Positions 25,743-38,555 of a stretch of 64,000 nt of DNA are shown in pieces. Location of the stretch: assembly GCF_051401765.1 (NCBI RefSeq), contig NW_027480506.1, positions 1,116,001 to 1,180,000 of the forward strand, given 5' to 3'. Position numbers and translations under genes: made by a program. Each line of letters begins with the position of its first letter. The stretch's first letter is position 1. The notes below the pieces were generated by a model. The model was given only the letters and a program-made list of their open reading frames with translations. It was not told the DNA's origin and made no database searches. Origin of the DNA: Calliopsis andreniformis. Its lineage: Eukaryota > Arthropoda > Insecta > Hymenoptera > Andrenidae.

Positions 25743-27637
25743 GTTGAGCATTGAGAATTGAGGATTGATGGTTGAGTATTGAGGATTGAGGATTGAGGAT
25801 TGAGGATTGAGGATTGAGTATTGAAGATTGAGGATTGATGATTGAGGATTGAGGATTGAGGATTGAGGACTGAGGATTGAGAATTGAGGATTGAGGACTG
25901 AAGATTGTATATTGATGATTGAAGATTGAGGATTGAGGATTGAGTGTTGTGGATTGAGGACGAGGACTGAGGGTTGAGCATTGATGTCTGAGGTCTGAGG
26001 ATCGAGGATTGAGGATTGAGAATTGAGGATTGAGGATTGAGTATTGAGGATTGAAGATTGAGGAATGTGGATTGAGGATTGAGGATTGAGGACTGAAGAT
26101 TGAGGATTGAGGATTGAGGATTGAGCATTGAGAATGAGGGCTGAAGATTGAGGATTCAGGATTGAGGATTCAGGATTGTGGTTTGAGGACTGAGGATTGA
26201 GGATTGAGGATTGAGGATTGAGGATTGAGTATTGAAGATTGAAGATTGACGATTGAGGATTGAGGATTGAGGATTGAGGATTGAACATTGAGGACTGAGT
26301 GTTGAGGGTTGAGTGATGAGAATTGATGTTTGTGGATAGAGGTTTGAAGATTGCAGATTGAGTATTGAGTCTTGAACGCTGTGAATTGAGGATATTCTAT
26401 TGAGGATTGAGGATTGACAATTGATTGTTGAGGACTGAGGGCCGAAGATTGAGGATTCAGGATTGAGGATTCAGAGCTGAGGTTTGAGGACTGAGGATTG
26501 AGGATTGAAGATTCAGTATCGAGGATTGAAGATTGAGGATTGAGGATTGAAGATTGAGTATTGAGGATTGAAGACTGACGGTTGAGGATTGAGGACTGAG
26601 GATTGAGGATTGAGGACTGACGATTGAAGATTGACGATTGAGGATTGAGGATTGAGGATTGAGGATTGAAGATTGAGGATTGGGGACTGAGTGTTGAGGG
26701 TTGAGTGATGAGAATTGATGTTTGTGGATAGAGATTTGAAGATTGCAAATTGAGTATTACGTATTGAAAACTATGAACTGAGGATATTCTATTGAGGATT
26801 GAGGATTGGCAACTGATTGTTGAGGACTGAGTGCTGAAGATTGAGGATTCAGGATTGAGGATTCAGGATTGTTGTTTGAGGACTGAGGATTGAGGATTGA
26901 GGATTGAGGATTGAGGATTGAGGATTGAGGATTGAAGATTGAGGATTGTGTATCGCGGATTGAACATTGAGGATTGAGGATTGAGGATTGAGGATTGAGG
27001 ATTGAGGACTGGAGATTGTATATTGATGGTTGAAGGTTGAGGATTGATGATTTAGTGTTGTGGATTGAGGACGAGGACTGAGGGTTGATTATTGATGTCT
27101 GAGGTCTGAGGATTGAGGATTGAGGATTGAGAATTGAGGACTGAGGATTGAGGATTGAGTATTGAGTATTGAAGATTGATAATTGATGATTGAGGATTGA
27201 GGATTGAGGATTGAGGATTGAGGATTGAGGATTGAGGATTGAGGATTGAAGGTTGAGGATTGGGGATTGAGGAGTGACGATTGAGGGTTGAGGATTGAGG
27301 ATTGAAGATTGAGTATTGAGGATTGCAGACTGACGATTGAGGATTGATGATTGAAGGTTGAGGATTGAGGATTGAAGATTGAGTATTGAGGATTGAAGAT
27401 TGTGGGCTGACGATTGAGGATTGAGTATTGAGGAATGAAGATTGAGGATTGAGGATTGAGGATTGAGGATTGAGCATTGATGATTGAGTATTGAGGATTG
27501 AGGATTGAGAATTGAGGTTTGAGGATTGAGGATTGAGGATTGAGGATTGAGTATTGAGGATTGAATATTGAGGATTGAGGATTGAGGATTGAGGATTGAG
27601 AATGAGGGCTGAGGGTTGAGGATACATGTTTGAGTAT

Positions 27638-27663
27638 AGAATCCTGAGAATTCAGGATATTCT
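27638..27663 (+). other. H2-type hairpin element
   Basis: Intact stem-loop. Corresponds to 61267 in U7 at offset 33629. Confidence 0.85.
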
Positions 27664-28257
27664 GTTGAGCATTGAGAATTGAGGATTGATGGTTGAGTAT
27701 TGAGGATTGAGGATTGAGTATTGAGGATTGAGGATTGAGTATTGAAGATTGAGGATTGATGATTGAGGATTGAGGATTGAGGATTGAGGATTGAGAATTG
27801 AGGAATGAGGACTGAAGATTGTATATTGATGATTGAAGATTGAGGGTTGAGGATTGAGTGTTGTGGATTGAGGACGAGGACTGAGGGTTGAGTATTGATG
27901 TCTGAGGTCTGAGGATTGAGGATTGAGGATTGAGAATTGAGGATTGAGGATTGAGTATTGAGGATTGAAGATTGAGGATTGTGGATTGAGGATTGAGGAT
28001 TGAGGACTGAAGATTGTATATTGATGATTGAAGATTGAGGATTGAGGATTGAGTGTTGTGGATTGAGGACGAGGACTGAGGGTTGAGTATTGATGTCTGA
28101 GGTCTGAGGATTGAGGATTGAGGATTGAGAATTGAGGTTTGAGGATTGAGGATTGAGGATTGAGGATTGAGTATTGAGGATTGAATATTGAGGATTGAGG
28201 ATTGAGGATTGAGGATTGAGAATGAGGGCTGAGGGTTGAGGATACATGTTTGAGTAT

Positions 28258-28283
28258 AGAATCCTGAGAATTCAGGGTATTCT
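28258..28283 (+). other. H2-type hairpin element, bulge variant
   Basis: Follows 27638 by 620 bp as a tandem repeat. It has a single A to G change at 28277, which falls in the 2-nt bulge and leaves the ten stem pairs intact. Confidence 0.83.
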
Positions 28284-29002
28284 GTTGAGCATTGAGAATT
28301 GAGGATTGATGGTTGAGTATTGAGGATTGAGGATTGAGGATTGAGGATTGAGGATTGAGTATTGAAGATTGAGGATTGATGATTGAGGATTGAGGATTGA
28401 GGATTGAGGATTGAGAATTGAGGATTGAGGACTGAAGATTGTATATTGATGATTGAAGATTGAGGATTGAGGATTGAGTGTTGTGGATTGAGGACGAGGA
28501 CTGAGGGTTGAGCATTGATGTCTGAGGTCTGAGGGTCGAGGATTGAGGATTGAGAATTGAGGATTGAGGATTGAGTATTGAGGATTGAAGATTGAGGATT
28601 GTGGATTGAGGATTGAGGATTGAGGACTGAAGATTGAGGATTGAGGATTGAGGATTGAGCATTGAGAATGAGGGCTGAAGATTGAGGATTCAGGATTGAG
28701 GATTCAGGATTGTGGTTTGAGGACTGAGGATTGAGGATTGAGGATTGAGGGTTGAGGATTGAGGATTGAAGATTGAGTACTGAGGATTGAAGATTGAGGA
28801 TTGAGGATTGAGTATTGAGGATCGAGGATCGAGGATTGAGGATTGAGGATTGAGGATTGACGCTTGAGGATTGAGGTTTGAGGATGGACGATTGAAGAGA
28901 GAGGACTGAGTGTTGGGGTTTGAGTGTTGAGAGTAGATGTTTGAGGATTGAGGTTTTATTATTGAATATTGTGAATTGAGTGAGGAACCATGAGAATTCA
29001 GG

Positions 29003-29018
29003 ATATTCTATAGAATAT
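29003..29018. other. perfect 16-bp palindrome (C block)
   Basis: The only palindrome in U3. Marker D lies 2139 bp downstream, not 382, so this corresponds to the first of the two U1-type C blocks. Confidence 0.9.
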
Positions 29019-29880
29019 TGAGAATTGAGGATTGATGGTTGAGTATTGAGGATTGATGGTTTGGGTTGGGGATTGAGGGTTGTGGATTGAGGACGAGGAC
29101 TGAGGGTTGAGTATTGATGTTTGAGGTCTGAGGATTGAGGATTGAGGATTGTGAATAGAGGATTGAGGATTGAGGATTCAAGATTGAGGATAGGGTATTG
29201 AGGATTGAAAAATGAGGATTCAGGATTGAGGATTGAGTATTGAGTATCGAAGATTGAGTATTGAGGTTTGAGGATTGGGGATGGAGTGTTGAGTGCCGAA
29301 GATTGAGTATTGACGGTTGAAGACTGACGATTGAGGATTGAGGATTGAGGATTGAGGATTGAGGATTGAGGATTGAGGATTGAACACTGAGGATTGAGGA
29401 TTGAGGATGAGGGCTGAGGGTTGAGGATTGAGGTTTGAGGACTGAGGACTGAGGATCGAGGATTGAGAGTTGAGGATTGAGGACAGAGGATTGAAGATTG
29501 AGGATTGGGTATTGAGGATTGAAGAATGAGGATTGAGGATTGAGGATTGAGGATTGAGGATTGAAGATTGAGTATTGAGGATTGAAGACTGACGATTGAG
29601 GACTGAGGATTGAGTATTGAGGATTGAAGATTGAGGATAGGGTATTGAGGATTGATAAATGAGGATTCAGGATTGAGGATTGAGTATTGAGTATCGAAGA
29701 TTGAGTATTGAGGATTGAGGATTGAGTGTTGAGGATTGAAGATTGAGTATTGAGGGTTTAAGGCTGACGACTGAGGATTGAGGATTGAGGATTGAGGATT
29801 GAGGATTGAGGATTGAAGGTTGAGTATTGAGGATTCAAGATTGAGGATTGAGGATTGAGGATTGAGGATTGAGGATTGAA

Positions 29881-30510
29881 TATTGAGGATTGGGGACTGA
29901 GTGTTGAGGGTTGAGTGGTGAGAATTGATGTTTGTGGATAGAGATTTGAAGATTGCAGATTGAGTATTGAGAATTGAAAACTGTGAATTGATGATATTGA
30001 CAGCTGTTTGTTGAGGTCTGTGGTCTGAAGATTGAGGATTCAGGATTGAGGATACAGGATTGAGGTTTGAGGACTGAGGATTGAGGATTGAGGATTGAGG
30101 ATTGAGGATTCAGGATTGAGGATTGAGGATTGAGGATGAGGTCTGAGGGTTGAGGATTGAGGTTTGAGGACTGAGGACTGAGGATTGAGGATTGAGAATT
30201 AAGGATTGAGTATTGAGGATTGAAGATTGAGGATTGGGTATTGAGGATTGAAGAATGAGGATTGAGCATTGAGGATTGAGGATTGAGTGTTGAGGATTGA
30301 AGATTGAGTATTGATGGCTTAAGACTGACGATAGAGTATTGAGGAATGAAGATTGAGGATTGGGTATTGAGGATTGAAGAATGAGGATTGAAGATTGAGG
30401 ATTGAGGATTGAGTGTTGTGGATTGACGACGAGGACTGTGGGTTGAGTATTGATGTCTGAGGTCTGAGGATTGAGGATTGAGGATTGAGGATTGAGGATT
30501 GAGGATTGAA
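29881..30510 (+). repeat. 630-bp local duplication, copy 1 (U3)
   Basis: Carries a B block with the 19-bp deletion (29916). The next copy starts 630 bp later, which is exactly 90 heptamers. Confidence 0.8.
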
Positions 30511-30895
30511 TATTGAGGATTGGGGACTGAGTGTTGAGGGTTGAGTGGTGAGAATTGATGTTTGTGGATAGAGATTTGAAGATTGCAGATTGAGTATTGA
30601 GAATTGAAAACTGTGAATTGATGATATTGACAGCTGTTTGTTGAGGTCTGTGGTCTGAAGATTGAGGATTCAGGATTGAGGATACAGGATTGAGGTTTGA
30701 GGACTGAGGATTGAGGATTGAGGATAGAGGATTGAGGATTGAGGATTGAGGATTGAGGATTGAGGATGAGGGCTGAGGGTTGAGGATTGAGGTTTGAGGA
30801 CTGAGGACTGAGGATTGAGGATTGAGAATTAAGGATTGAGTATTGAGGATTGAAGATTGAGGATTGGGTATTGAGGATTGAAGAATGAGGATTGA
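30511..30895 (+). repeat. 630-bp local duplication, copy 2 (truncated)
   Basis: Matches 29881 onward with a few differences by eye (GAGGATAGAGG for GAGGATTCAGG, GGGCTGAG for GGTCTGAG). At about 30896 it switches to the sequence that normally follows a C block (TTGTGAATAGAGG). This explains why U3 has only one palindrome. Confidence 0.78.
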
Positions 30896-31141
30896 GGATT
30901 GAGGATTGTGAATAGAGGATTGAGGATTGAGGATTGAAGATTGAGGATAGGGTATTGAGGATTGAAAAATGAGGATTCAGGATTGAGGATTGAGTGTTGA
31001 GGATTGAAGATTGAGTATTGAGGGTTTAAGGCTGACGACTGAGGATTGAGGATTGAGGATTGAGGATTGAGGATTGAGGATTGATGATTGAGTATTGAGG
31101 ATTCAAGATTGAGGATTAAGGATTGAGGATTGGGGATTGAG

Positions 31142-31166
31142 GATCTAGGATTGGAGATTGATTATT
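31142..31166 (+). repeat. D marker block
   Basis: Exactly 1110 bp before the H1 at 32252. Confidence 0.8.
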
Positions 31167-32251
31167 GAGGATTGAAGATTGAGGGTTGAGGATTGAGGAT
31201 TGAGTATTGATAATTGAGACTTGAGGATGAGGACTGAGGGTTGAGGATTAAGGATTGAGGATTGAGGATTGAGGATTGAGGATTGAGGATTGAGGATTGA
31301 GGATTGAGGATGGGGGCTGAGGGTTGAGGATTGAGGTTTGAGGACTGAGGACAGAGGATTGAGGATTGAGAATTAAGGATTGAGTATTGAGTATTGAAGA
31401 TTGAGGATTGGGTATTGAGGATTGCAGAATGAGGATTGAGCATTGAGGATTGAGAATTGAGTGTTGAGGATTGAAGATTGAGTATTGAGGGCTTAAGACT
31501 GACGATTGAGTATTGAGGAATGAAGATTGAGGATTGGGTATTGAGCATTGAAGAATGAGGATTGAGGATTGAGGATTGAGGATTGAGTGCCGAGGAATGA
31601 AGATTGAGTATTGAGGGTTTAAGACTGACGCTTGAGGATTGAGGATTGAGGATTGAGGATTGAGGATTGAGGATTGAAAGTTGAGGATTGAGGATTGAGG
31701 ATTGAGTATTGAAGATTGAGGATTCAAGATTCAGTATTGAGGATTGAAGATTGGGAACTGAGGATTGAGGATTCAACATTGAGGACTGAGTGTTGAGTGT
31801 TGAGTGATGAGAATTGATGTTTGTGGATAGAGATTTGAAGATTGCAGATTGAGTATTAAGCATTGAAAACTTTGAATTGAGGATATTCTATTGAGGTTTG
31901 AGGATGGACAACTGATTGTTGAGGACTGAGGTCTGAAGATTGAGGATTCAGGATTGAGGATTCAGAATTGAGGTTTGAGGACTAAGGATTGAGGATTGAA
32001 GACTGAGGATTGAGGATTGGGGATGAGGGCTGAGGGTTGAGGATTGAGGTTTGAGGACTGAGGACTGAGGATTGAGGATTGAGGATTGAGGATTGAAGAT
32101 TGAGTATTGACGATTGAAGATCGAGGATTGAGGATTGAGTATTGAGGATTGAGGATTGAAAGTTGAGGATGAGGGCTGAGGATTGAGGATTGAGAATGAG
32201 GGCTGAGGGTTGAGAATGAGGGCTGAGGGTTGGATATTCAGGTTTGAGTAT

Positions 32252-32277
32252 GGAATCCTGAGAATTCAGGATATTCT
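32252..32277 (+). other. H1-type hairpin element, stem-end variant, start of U4
   Basis: The first base of the left arm is G, not A, so the terminal pair becomes G opposite T. The remaining nine pairs and the EcoRI core are intact. Upstream G runs begin at 32173. Confidence 0.84.
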
Positions 32278-33660
32278 ATTGAGCATTGAGAAGTGAGTAT
32301 TGATGGTTGAGTATTGAGGATTGAGGATTGAGGATTGAGTATTGTAGATTGAGGATTGATGATTGAGGATTGACGATTCAGGATTGAGGATTAGGAATTG
32401 AGGATTGAGGACTGAAGACTGTATATTGATGATTGAAGATTGAGGATTGAGGATTGAGTGTTGTGGATTGAGGACGAGGACTGAGGGTTGAGTATTGATG
32501 TCTGAGGTCTGAGGATTGAGGATTGAGGATTGAGAATTGAGGATTGAGGATTGAAGATTGAGGGTTGAGTATTGAGGATTGAAGGTTGAGGATTGAGGAT
32601 TGAGAATTGGGGATTGACGATGAGGGCTGAGGTTTGAGGATTGAGGTTTGAGGACTGAGGACTGAGGATTGAGGATTGAGGATTGAGAATTGAGGATTGA
32701 GGATTGAAGATTGAGGATTGGGTATAGAGGATTGAAGAATGAGAATGGAGGATTGAGGGTTGAGGATTGAGGAATGAAAATTGAGGGTTGAGGGTTGAGG
32801 ATTGACGATTGAAGATTGAGTATTGACGATTGAAGATTGAGGATTGACGATTGAGGATTGAGGATTGAGGATTGAAGATTGAGGATTTGGGACTGAGTGT
32901 TGAGGATTGAGTGATGAGAATTGATGTTTGTGGATAGAGATTTGACGATTGCAAATTGAGTATTGCGTATTGAAAACTCTGAGCTGAAGATATTCTATTG
33001 AGGATTGAGGATTGACAACTGATTGTTGAGGACTGAGTGCTGAAGATTGAGGATTCAGGATTGAGGATTCAGGATTGTGGTTTGAGGACTGAGGATTGAC
33101 GATTGAGGATTGAGGATTGAGGATTGAGGATTGAGGATTGAGGATTGAAGATTGAGGATTGGGTATTGAGAATTGAACATTGAGGATTGAGGATTGAGGA
33201 TTGAGGATTGAAGATTGAGTATTGAGGATTGAAGATTGAGGATTGAGGTTTGAGGTCTGAGGATTGAGGATTGAGGATTGAGGATTGAGGATTGAGGATT
33301 GAGTATTGATGATTGAGGATTGAGGATTGAAGATCGAGGATTGGGTATTGAGGATTGAAAAATGAGGATTCAGAATAGAGGATTGAGTATTGGGTATTGA
33401 AGATTGAGTATTGAGGATTGAGGATTGAGGATTGAGAATTGAGGATTGAGGATTGAGGATTGAGTATTGAGTATTGAAAGTTGAGGAGTGATGATTGAGG
33501 ATTGAGGATTGAGGATTGAGGGTTGAGGATTGAGGATTGAGGATTGAGGATTGAAGGTTGAGGATTGGCGATTGAGGACTGACGATTGAGGATTGAGGAT
33601 TGAGGATTGAGGATTGAGGATTGAAGATTGAGGATCGGGGACTGAGTGTTGAGGGTTGAG

Positions 33661-35007
33661 TGATGAGAATTGATGTTTGTGGATAGAGATTTGAAGATTG
33701 CAAATTGTGTATTGCGTATTGAAAACTCTGAACTGTTGATATTCTATTGAGGATTGAGGATTGGCAACTGATGGTTGAGGACTGAGTGCTGAAGATTGAG
33801 GATTGAGGGTTGAGGATTGAGGATTGAGGTTTGAGGATTGAAGATTGAGGATTGTGTATCGCGGATTGAACATTGAGGATTGAGGATTGAGGATTGAGGA
33901 TTGTGGGTTGAGGTTTGACTATTGAGGACGAGGACTAACGGTTGAGGATTGAGGTTTGAGGATTGAGTATTGATGATTGAAGGTTGAGGATTGTGGACTG
34001 TGGATTGTGGATTTATGATTGAGGATTGAAGACTGAGTATGAGGGCTGAGGGTTGAGGATTGAGGTTTGAGGACTGAGGACTGAGGATTGAGGATTGAGA
34101 GTTGAGGATTGAGGATTGAGGATTGAAGATTGAGGATTGGGTATTGAGGATTGAAGAATGAGGATTGAGTATTGTGGATTGAGGATTGAGGGTTGAAGAT
34201 TGAGTATTGAGGATTGAATACTGACGATTGAGGATTGAGGACTGAGGATTGAGGATTGAGGATTGAGGATTGAAGATTAAGTATTGAGGATTGAAGATTG
34301 AGGATTGAGGTTTGAGGGCTGAGGATTGAGGATTGAGGATTGAGGGTTGAGGATTGAGTACTGATGATTGAGGATTGAGGATTGAATATTGAGGATTGGG
34401 TATCGCGGATTGAACATTGAGGATTGCGGGTTGAGGATTCAGGATTGAGGATTGAGGACTGAAGATTGTATATTGATGGTTGAAGATTGAGGATTGAGGA
34501 TTGAGTGTTGTGGATTGAGGACGAGGACTGAGGGTTGAGTATTGATGCCTGAGGTCTGAGGATTGAGGATTGAGGATTGAGAATTGAGGATTGAGGATTG
34601 AGGATTGAGGATTGAGGATTGAGGATTGAGGACTGAAGATTGTATATTGATGGTTGAAGGTTGAGGATTGAGGATTGAGGGTTGTGGATTGAGGACGAGG
34701 ACTGAGGGCTGAGTATTGATGTTTGAGGTCTGAGGATTGAGGATTGAGGATTGAGAATTGAGGATTGAGGATTGAGGATTGAAGATTGAGTATTGAGGAT
34801 TGAAGACTGACGATTGAGGATTGAGGACCGAGGATTGAGGATTGAGGATTGTGGATTGAAGATTGAGTATTGAGGATTGAAGGTTGAGGATTCAGGTTTG
34901 AGGATTGAAGATTGAGTATTGACGATTGAAGATTGAGGATTGAGGATTGAAGATTCAAGATTGAGGATTGACGATTGAGGATGGGGGACTGAGTGTTGAG
35001 GGTTGAG
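33661..35007 (+). repeat. 1347-bp module (long beta), U4
   Basis: First module of the U4 sub-array, bounded by the TGATGAG starts of two B blocks. It equals the 1201-bp module plus about 146 bp inserted around 33820-33965, which includes TGTATCGCGG and a TTTGACTATTGAGG stretch. Confidence 0.82.
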
Positions 35008-35580
35008 TGATGAGAATTGATGTTTGTGGATAGAGATTTGAAGATTGCAAATTGAGTATTGCGTATTGAAAACTCTGAACTGAGGATATTCTATTGAGGG
35101 TTGAGGATTGGCAACTGATTGTTGAGGACTGAGTGCTGAAGATTGAGGATTCAGGATTGAGGATTCAGGATTGTGGTTTGAGGACTGAGGATTGAGGATT
35201 GAGGATTGAGGATTGAGGATTGAGGATTGAGGATTGAAGATTGAGGATTGTGTATCGCGGATTGAACATTGCGGATTGAGGATTGAGGATTGAGGATTGA
35301 GGATTGAGGACTGAAGATTGTATATTGATCGTTGAAGATTGAGGATTGAGGATTGAGTGTTGTGGATTGAGGACGAGGACTGAGGGCTGAGTATTGATGT
35401 CTGAGGTCTGAGGATTGAGGATTGAGGATTGAGAATTGAGGATTGAGGATTGAGGATTGAGTATTGAGTATTGAAAGTTGAGGATTGATGATTGAGTATT
35501 GAGGATTGAGGATTGAGGGTTGAGGATTGAGGATTGAGGATTGAAGATTGAGGATCGGGGACTGTGTGTTGAGGGTTGAG
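35008..35580 (+). repeat. 573-bp module (alpha), U4 copy 1
   Basis: Contains TGAGGATATTCT followed by GAGGGTTGAGG, then a TGTATCGCGG variant run. Differs from copy 2 at 37983 by only a few bases by eye, for example GGGCTGAG against GGGTTGAG near 35386. Confidence 0.83.
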
Positions 35581-36781
35581 TGATGAGAATTGATGTTTGT
35601 GGATAGAGATTTGAAGATTGCAAATTGTGTATTGCGTATTGAAAACTCTGAACTGTTGATACTCTATTGAGGATTGAGGATTGGCAACTGATGGTTGAGG
35701 ACTGAGTGCTGAAGATTGAGGATTGAGGGTTGAGGATTGAGTATTGATGATTGAAGATTGAGGATTGTGGATTGTGGATTGTGGATTGATGATTGAGGAT
35801 TGAAGATTGAGTATGAGGGCTGAGGGTTGAGGATTGAGGTTTGAGGACTGAGGACTGAGGATTGAGGATTGAGAGTTGAGGATTGAGGATTGAGGATTGA
35901 AGATTGAGGATTGGGTATTGAGGATTGAAGAATGAGGATTGAGTATTGTGGATTGAGGATTGAGGGTTGAAGATTGAGTATTGAGGATTGAATACTGACG
36001 ATTGAGGATTGAGGACTGAGGATTGAGGATTGAGGATTGAGGATTGAAGATTAAGTATTGAGGATTGAAGATTGAGGATTGAGGTTTGAGGGCTGAGGAT
36101 TGAGGATTGAGGATTGAGGATTGAGGATTGAGTATTGATGATTGAGGATTGAGGATTGAATATTGAGGATTGGATATCGCGGATTGAACATTGAGGATTG
36201 CGGGTTGAGGATTCAGGATTGAGGATTGAGGACTGAAGATTGTATATTGATGGTTGAAGATTGAGGATTGAGGATTGAGTGTTGTGGATTGAGGACGAGG
36301 ACTGAGGGTTGAGTATTGATGCCTGAGGTCTGAGGATTGAGGATTGAGGATTGAGAATTGAGGATTGAGGATTGAGGATTGAGGATTGAGGATTGAGGAT
36401 TGAGGACTGAAGATTGTATATTGATGGTTGAAGGTTGAGGATTGAGGATTGAGGGTTGTGGATTGAGGACGAGGACTGAGGGCTGAGTATTGATGTTTGA
36501 GGTCTGAGGATTGAGGATTGAGGATTGAGAATTGAGGATTGAGGATTGAGGATTGAAGATTGAGTATTGAGGATTGAAGACTGACGATTGAGGATTGAGG
36601 ACCGAGGATTGAGGATTGAGGATTGTGGATTGAAGATTGAGTATTGAGGATTGAAGGTTGAGGATTCAGGTTTGAGGATTGAAGATTGAGTATTGACGAT
36701 TGAAGATTGAGGATTGAGGATTGAAGATTCAAGATTGAGGATTGACGATTGAGGATGGGGGACTGAGTGTTGAGGGTTGAG
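35581..36781 (+). repeat. 1201-bp module (beta), U4 copy 1
   Basis: Begins with a B block whose boundary is TTGATACTCT, a private change. It is followed immediately by a second 1201-bp copy. Confidence 0.83.
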
Positions 36782-37982
36782 TGATGAGAATTGATGTTTG
36801 TGGATAGAGATTTGAAGATTGCAAATTGAGTATTGCGTATTGAAAACTCTGAACTGTTGATATTCTATTGAGGATTGAGGATTGGCAACTGATGGTTGAG
36901 GACTGAGTGCTGAAGATTGAGGATTGAGGGTTGAGGATTGAGTATTGATGATTGAAGATTGAGGATTGTGGATTGTGGATTGTGGATTGATGATTGAGGA
37001 TTGAAGATTGAGTATGAGGGCTGAGGGTTGAGGATTGAGGTTTGAGGACTGAGGACTGAGGATTGAGGATTGAGAGTTGAGGATTGAGGATTGAGGATTG
37101 AAGATTGAGGATTGGGTATTGAGGATTGAAGAATGAGGATTGAGTATTGTGGATTGAGGATTGAGGGTTGAAGATTGAGTATTGAGGATTGAATACTGAC
37201 GATTGAGGATTGAGGACTGAGGATTGAGGATTGAGGATTGAGGATTGAAGATTAAGTATTGAGGATTGAAGATTGAGGATTGAGGTTTGAGGGCTGAGGA
37301 TTGAGGATTGAGGATTGAGGATTGAGGATTGAGTATTGATGATTGAGGATTGAGGATTGAATATTGAGGATTGGATATCGCGGATTGAACATTGAGGATT
37401 GCGGGTTGAGGATTCAGGATTGAGGATTGAGGACTGAAGATTGTATATTGATGGTTGAAGATTGAGGATTGAGGATTGAGTGTTGTGGATTGAGGACGAG
37501 GACTGAGGGTTGAGTATTGATGCCTGAGGTCTGAGGATTGAGGATTGAGGATTGAGAATTGAGGATTGAGGATTGAGGATTGAGGATTGAGGATTGAGGA
37601 TTGAGGACTGAAGATTGTATATTGATGGTTGAAGGTTGAGGATTGAGGATTGAGGGTTGTGGATTGAGGACGAGGACTGAGGGCTGAGTATTGATGTTTG
37701 AGGTCTGAGGATTGAGGATTGAGGATTGAGAATTGAGGATTGAGGATTGAGGATTGAAGATTGAGTATTGAGGATTGAAGACTGACGATTGAGGATTGAG
37801 GACCGAGGATTGAGGATTGAGGATTGTGGATTGAAGATTGAGTATTGAGGATTGAAGGTTGAGGATTCAGGTTTGAGGATTGAAGATTGAGTATTGACGA
37901 TTGAAGATTGAGGATTGAGGATTGAAGATTCAAGATTGAGGATTGACGATTGAGGATGGGGGACTGAGTGTTGAGGGTTGAG
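36782..37982 (+). repeat. 1201-bp module (beta), U4 copy 2
   Basis: Tandem neighbour of the preceding module at an offset of exactly 1201 bp. The boundary here is the usual TTGATATTCT. Confidence 0.83.
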
Positions 37983-38555
37983 TGATGAGAATTGATGTTT
38001 GTGGATAGAGATTTGAAGATTGCAAATTGAGTATTGCGTATTGAAAACTCTGAACTGAGGATATTCTATTGAGGGTTGAGGATTGGCAACTGATTGTTGA
38101 GGACTGAGTGCTGAAGATTGAGGATTCAGGATTGAGGATTCAGGATTGTGGTTTGAGGACTGAGGATTGAGGATTGAGGATTGAGGATTGAGGATTGAGG
38201 ATTGAGGATTGAAGATTGAGGATTGTGTATCGCGGATTGAACATTGCGGATTGAGGATTGAGGATTGAGGATTGAGGATTGAGGACTGAAGATTGTATAT
38301 TGATCGTTGAAGATTGAGGATTGAGGATTGAGTGTTGTGGATTGAGGACGAGGACTGAGGGTTGAGTATTGATGTCTGAGGTCTGAGGATTGAGGATTGA
38401 GGATTGAGAATTGAGGATTGAGGATTGAGGATTGAGTATTGAGTATTGAAAGTTGAGGATTGATGATTGAGTATTGAGGATTGAGGATTGAGGGTTGAGG
38501 ATTGAGGATTGAGGATTGAAGATTGAGGATCGGGGACTGTGTGTTGAGGGTTGAG
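37983..38555 (+). repeat. 573-bp module (alpha), U4 copy 2
   Basis: Closes the U4 sub-array. The next B block, at 38556, leads into the macro-unit tail. Confidence 0.83.

Larger units (their letters stand above)
25111..32251 (+). repeat. macro-unit U3 (7141 bp, mosaic)
   Basis: Markers: H1 25111, H2 25717, B 26314, B 26706, H2 27638, H2 variant 28258, C 29003, B with 19-bp deletion at 29916 and again at 30546, D 31142, B 31805. The start carries a variant (GAGGGCGAGG at about 25526) shared with U5 and U6. The middle (26314, 26706, 27638) matches U7 at a constant offset of 33629. The end (D, B, next H1) matches the end of U6 at a constant offset of 26273 and shares its private variants. It has only one palindrome C, against two in U1. 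Confidence 0.85.
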
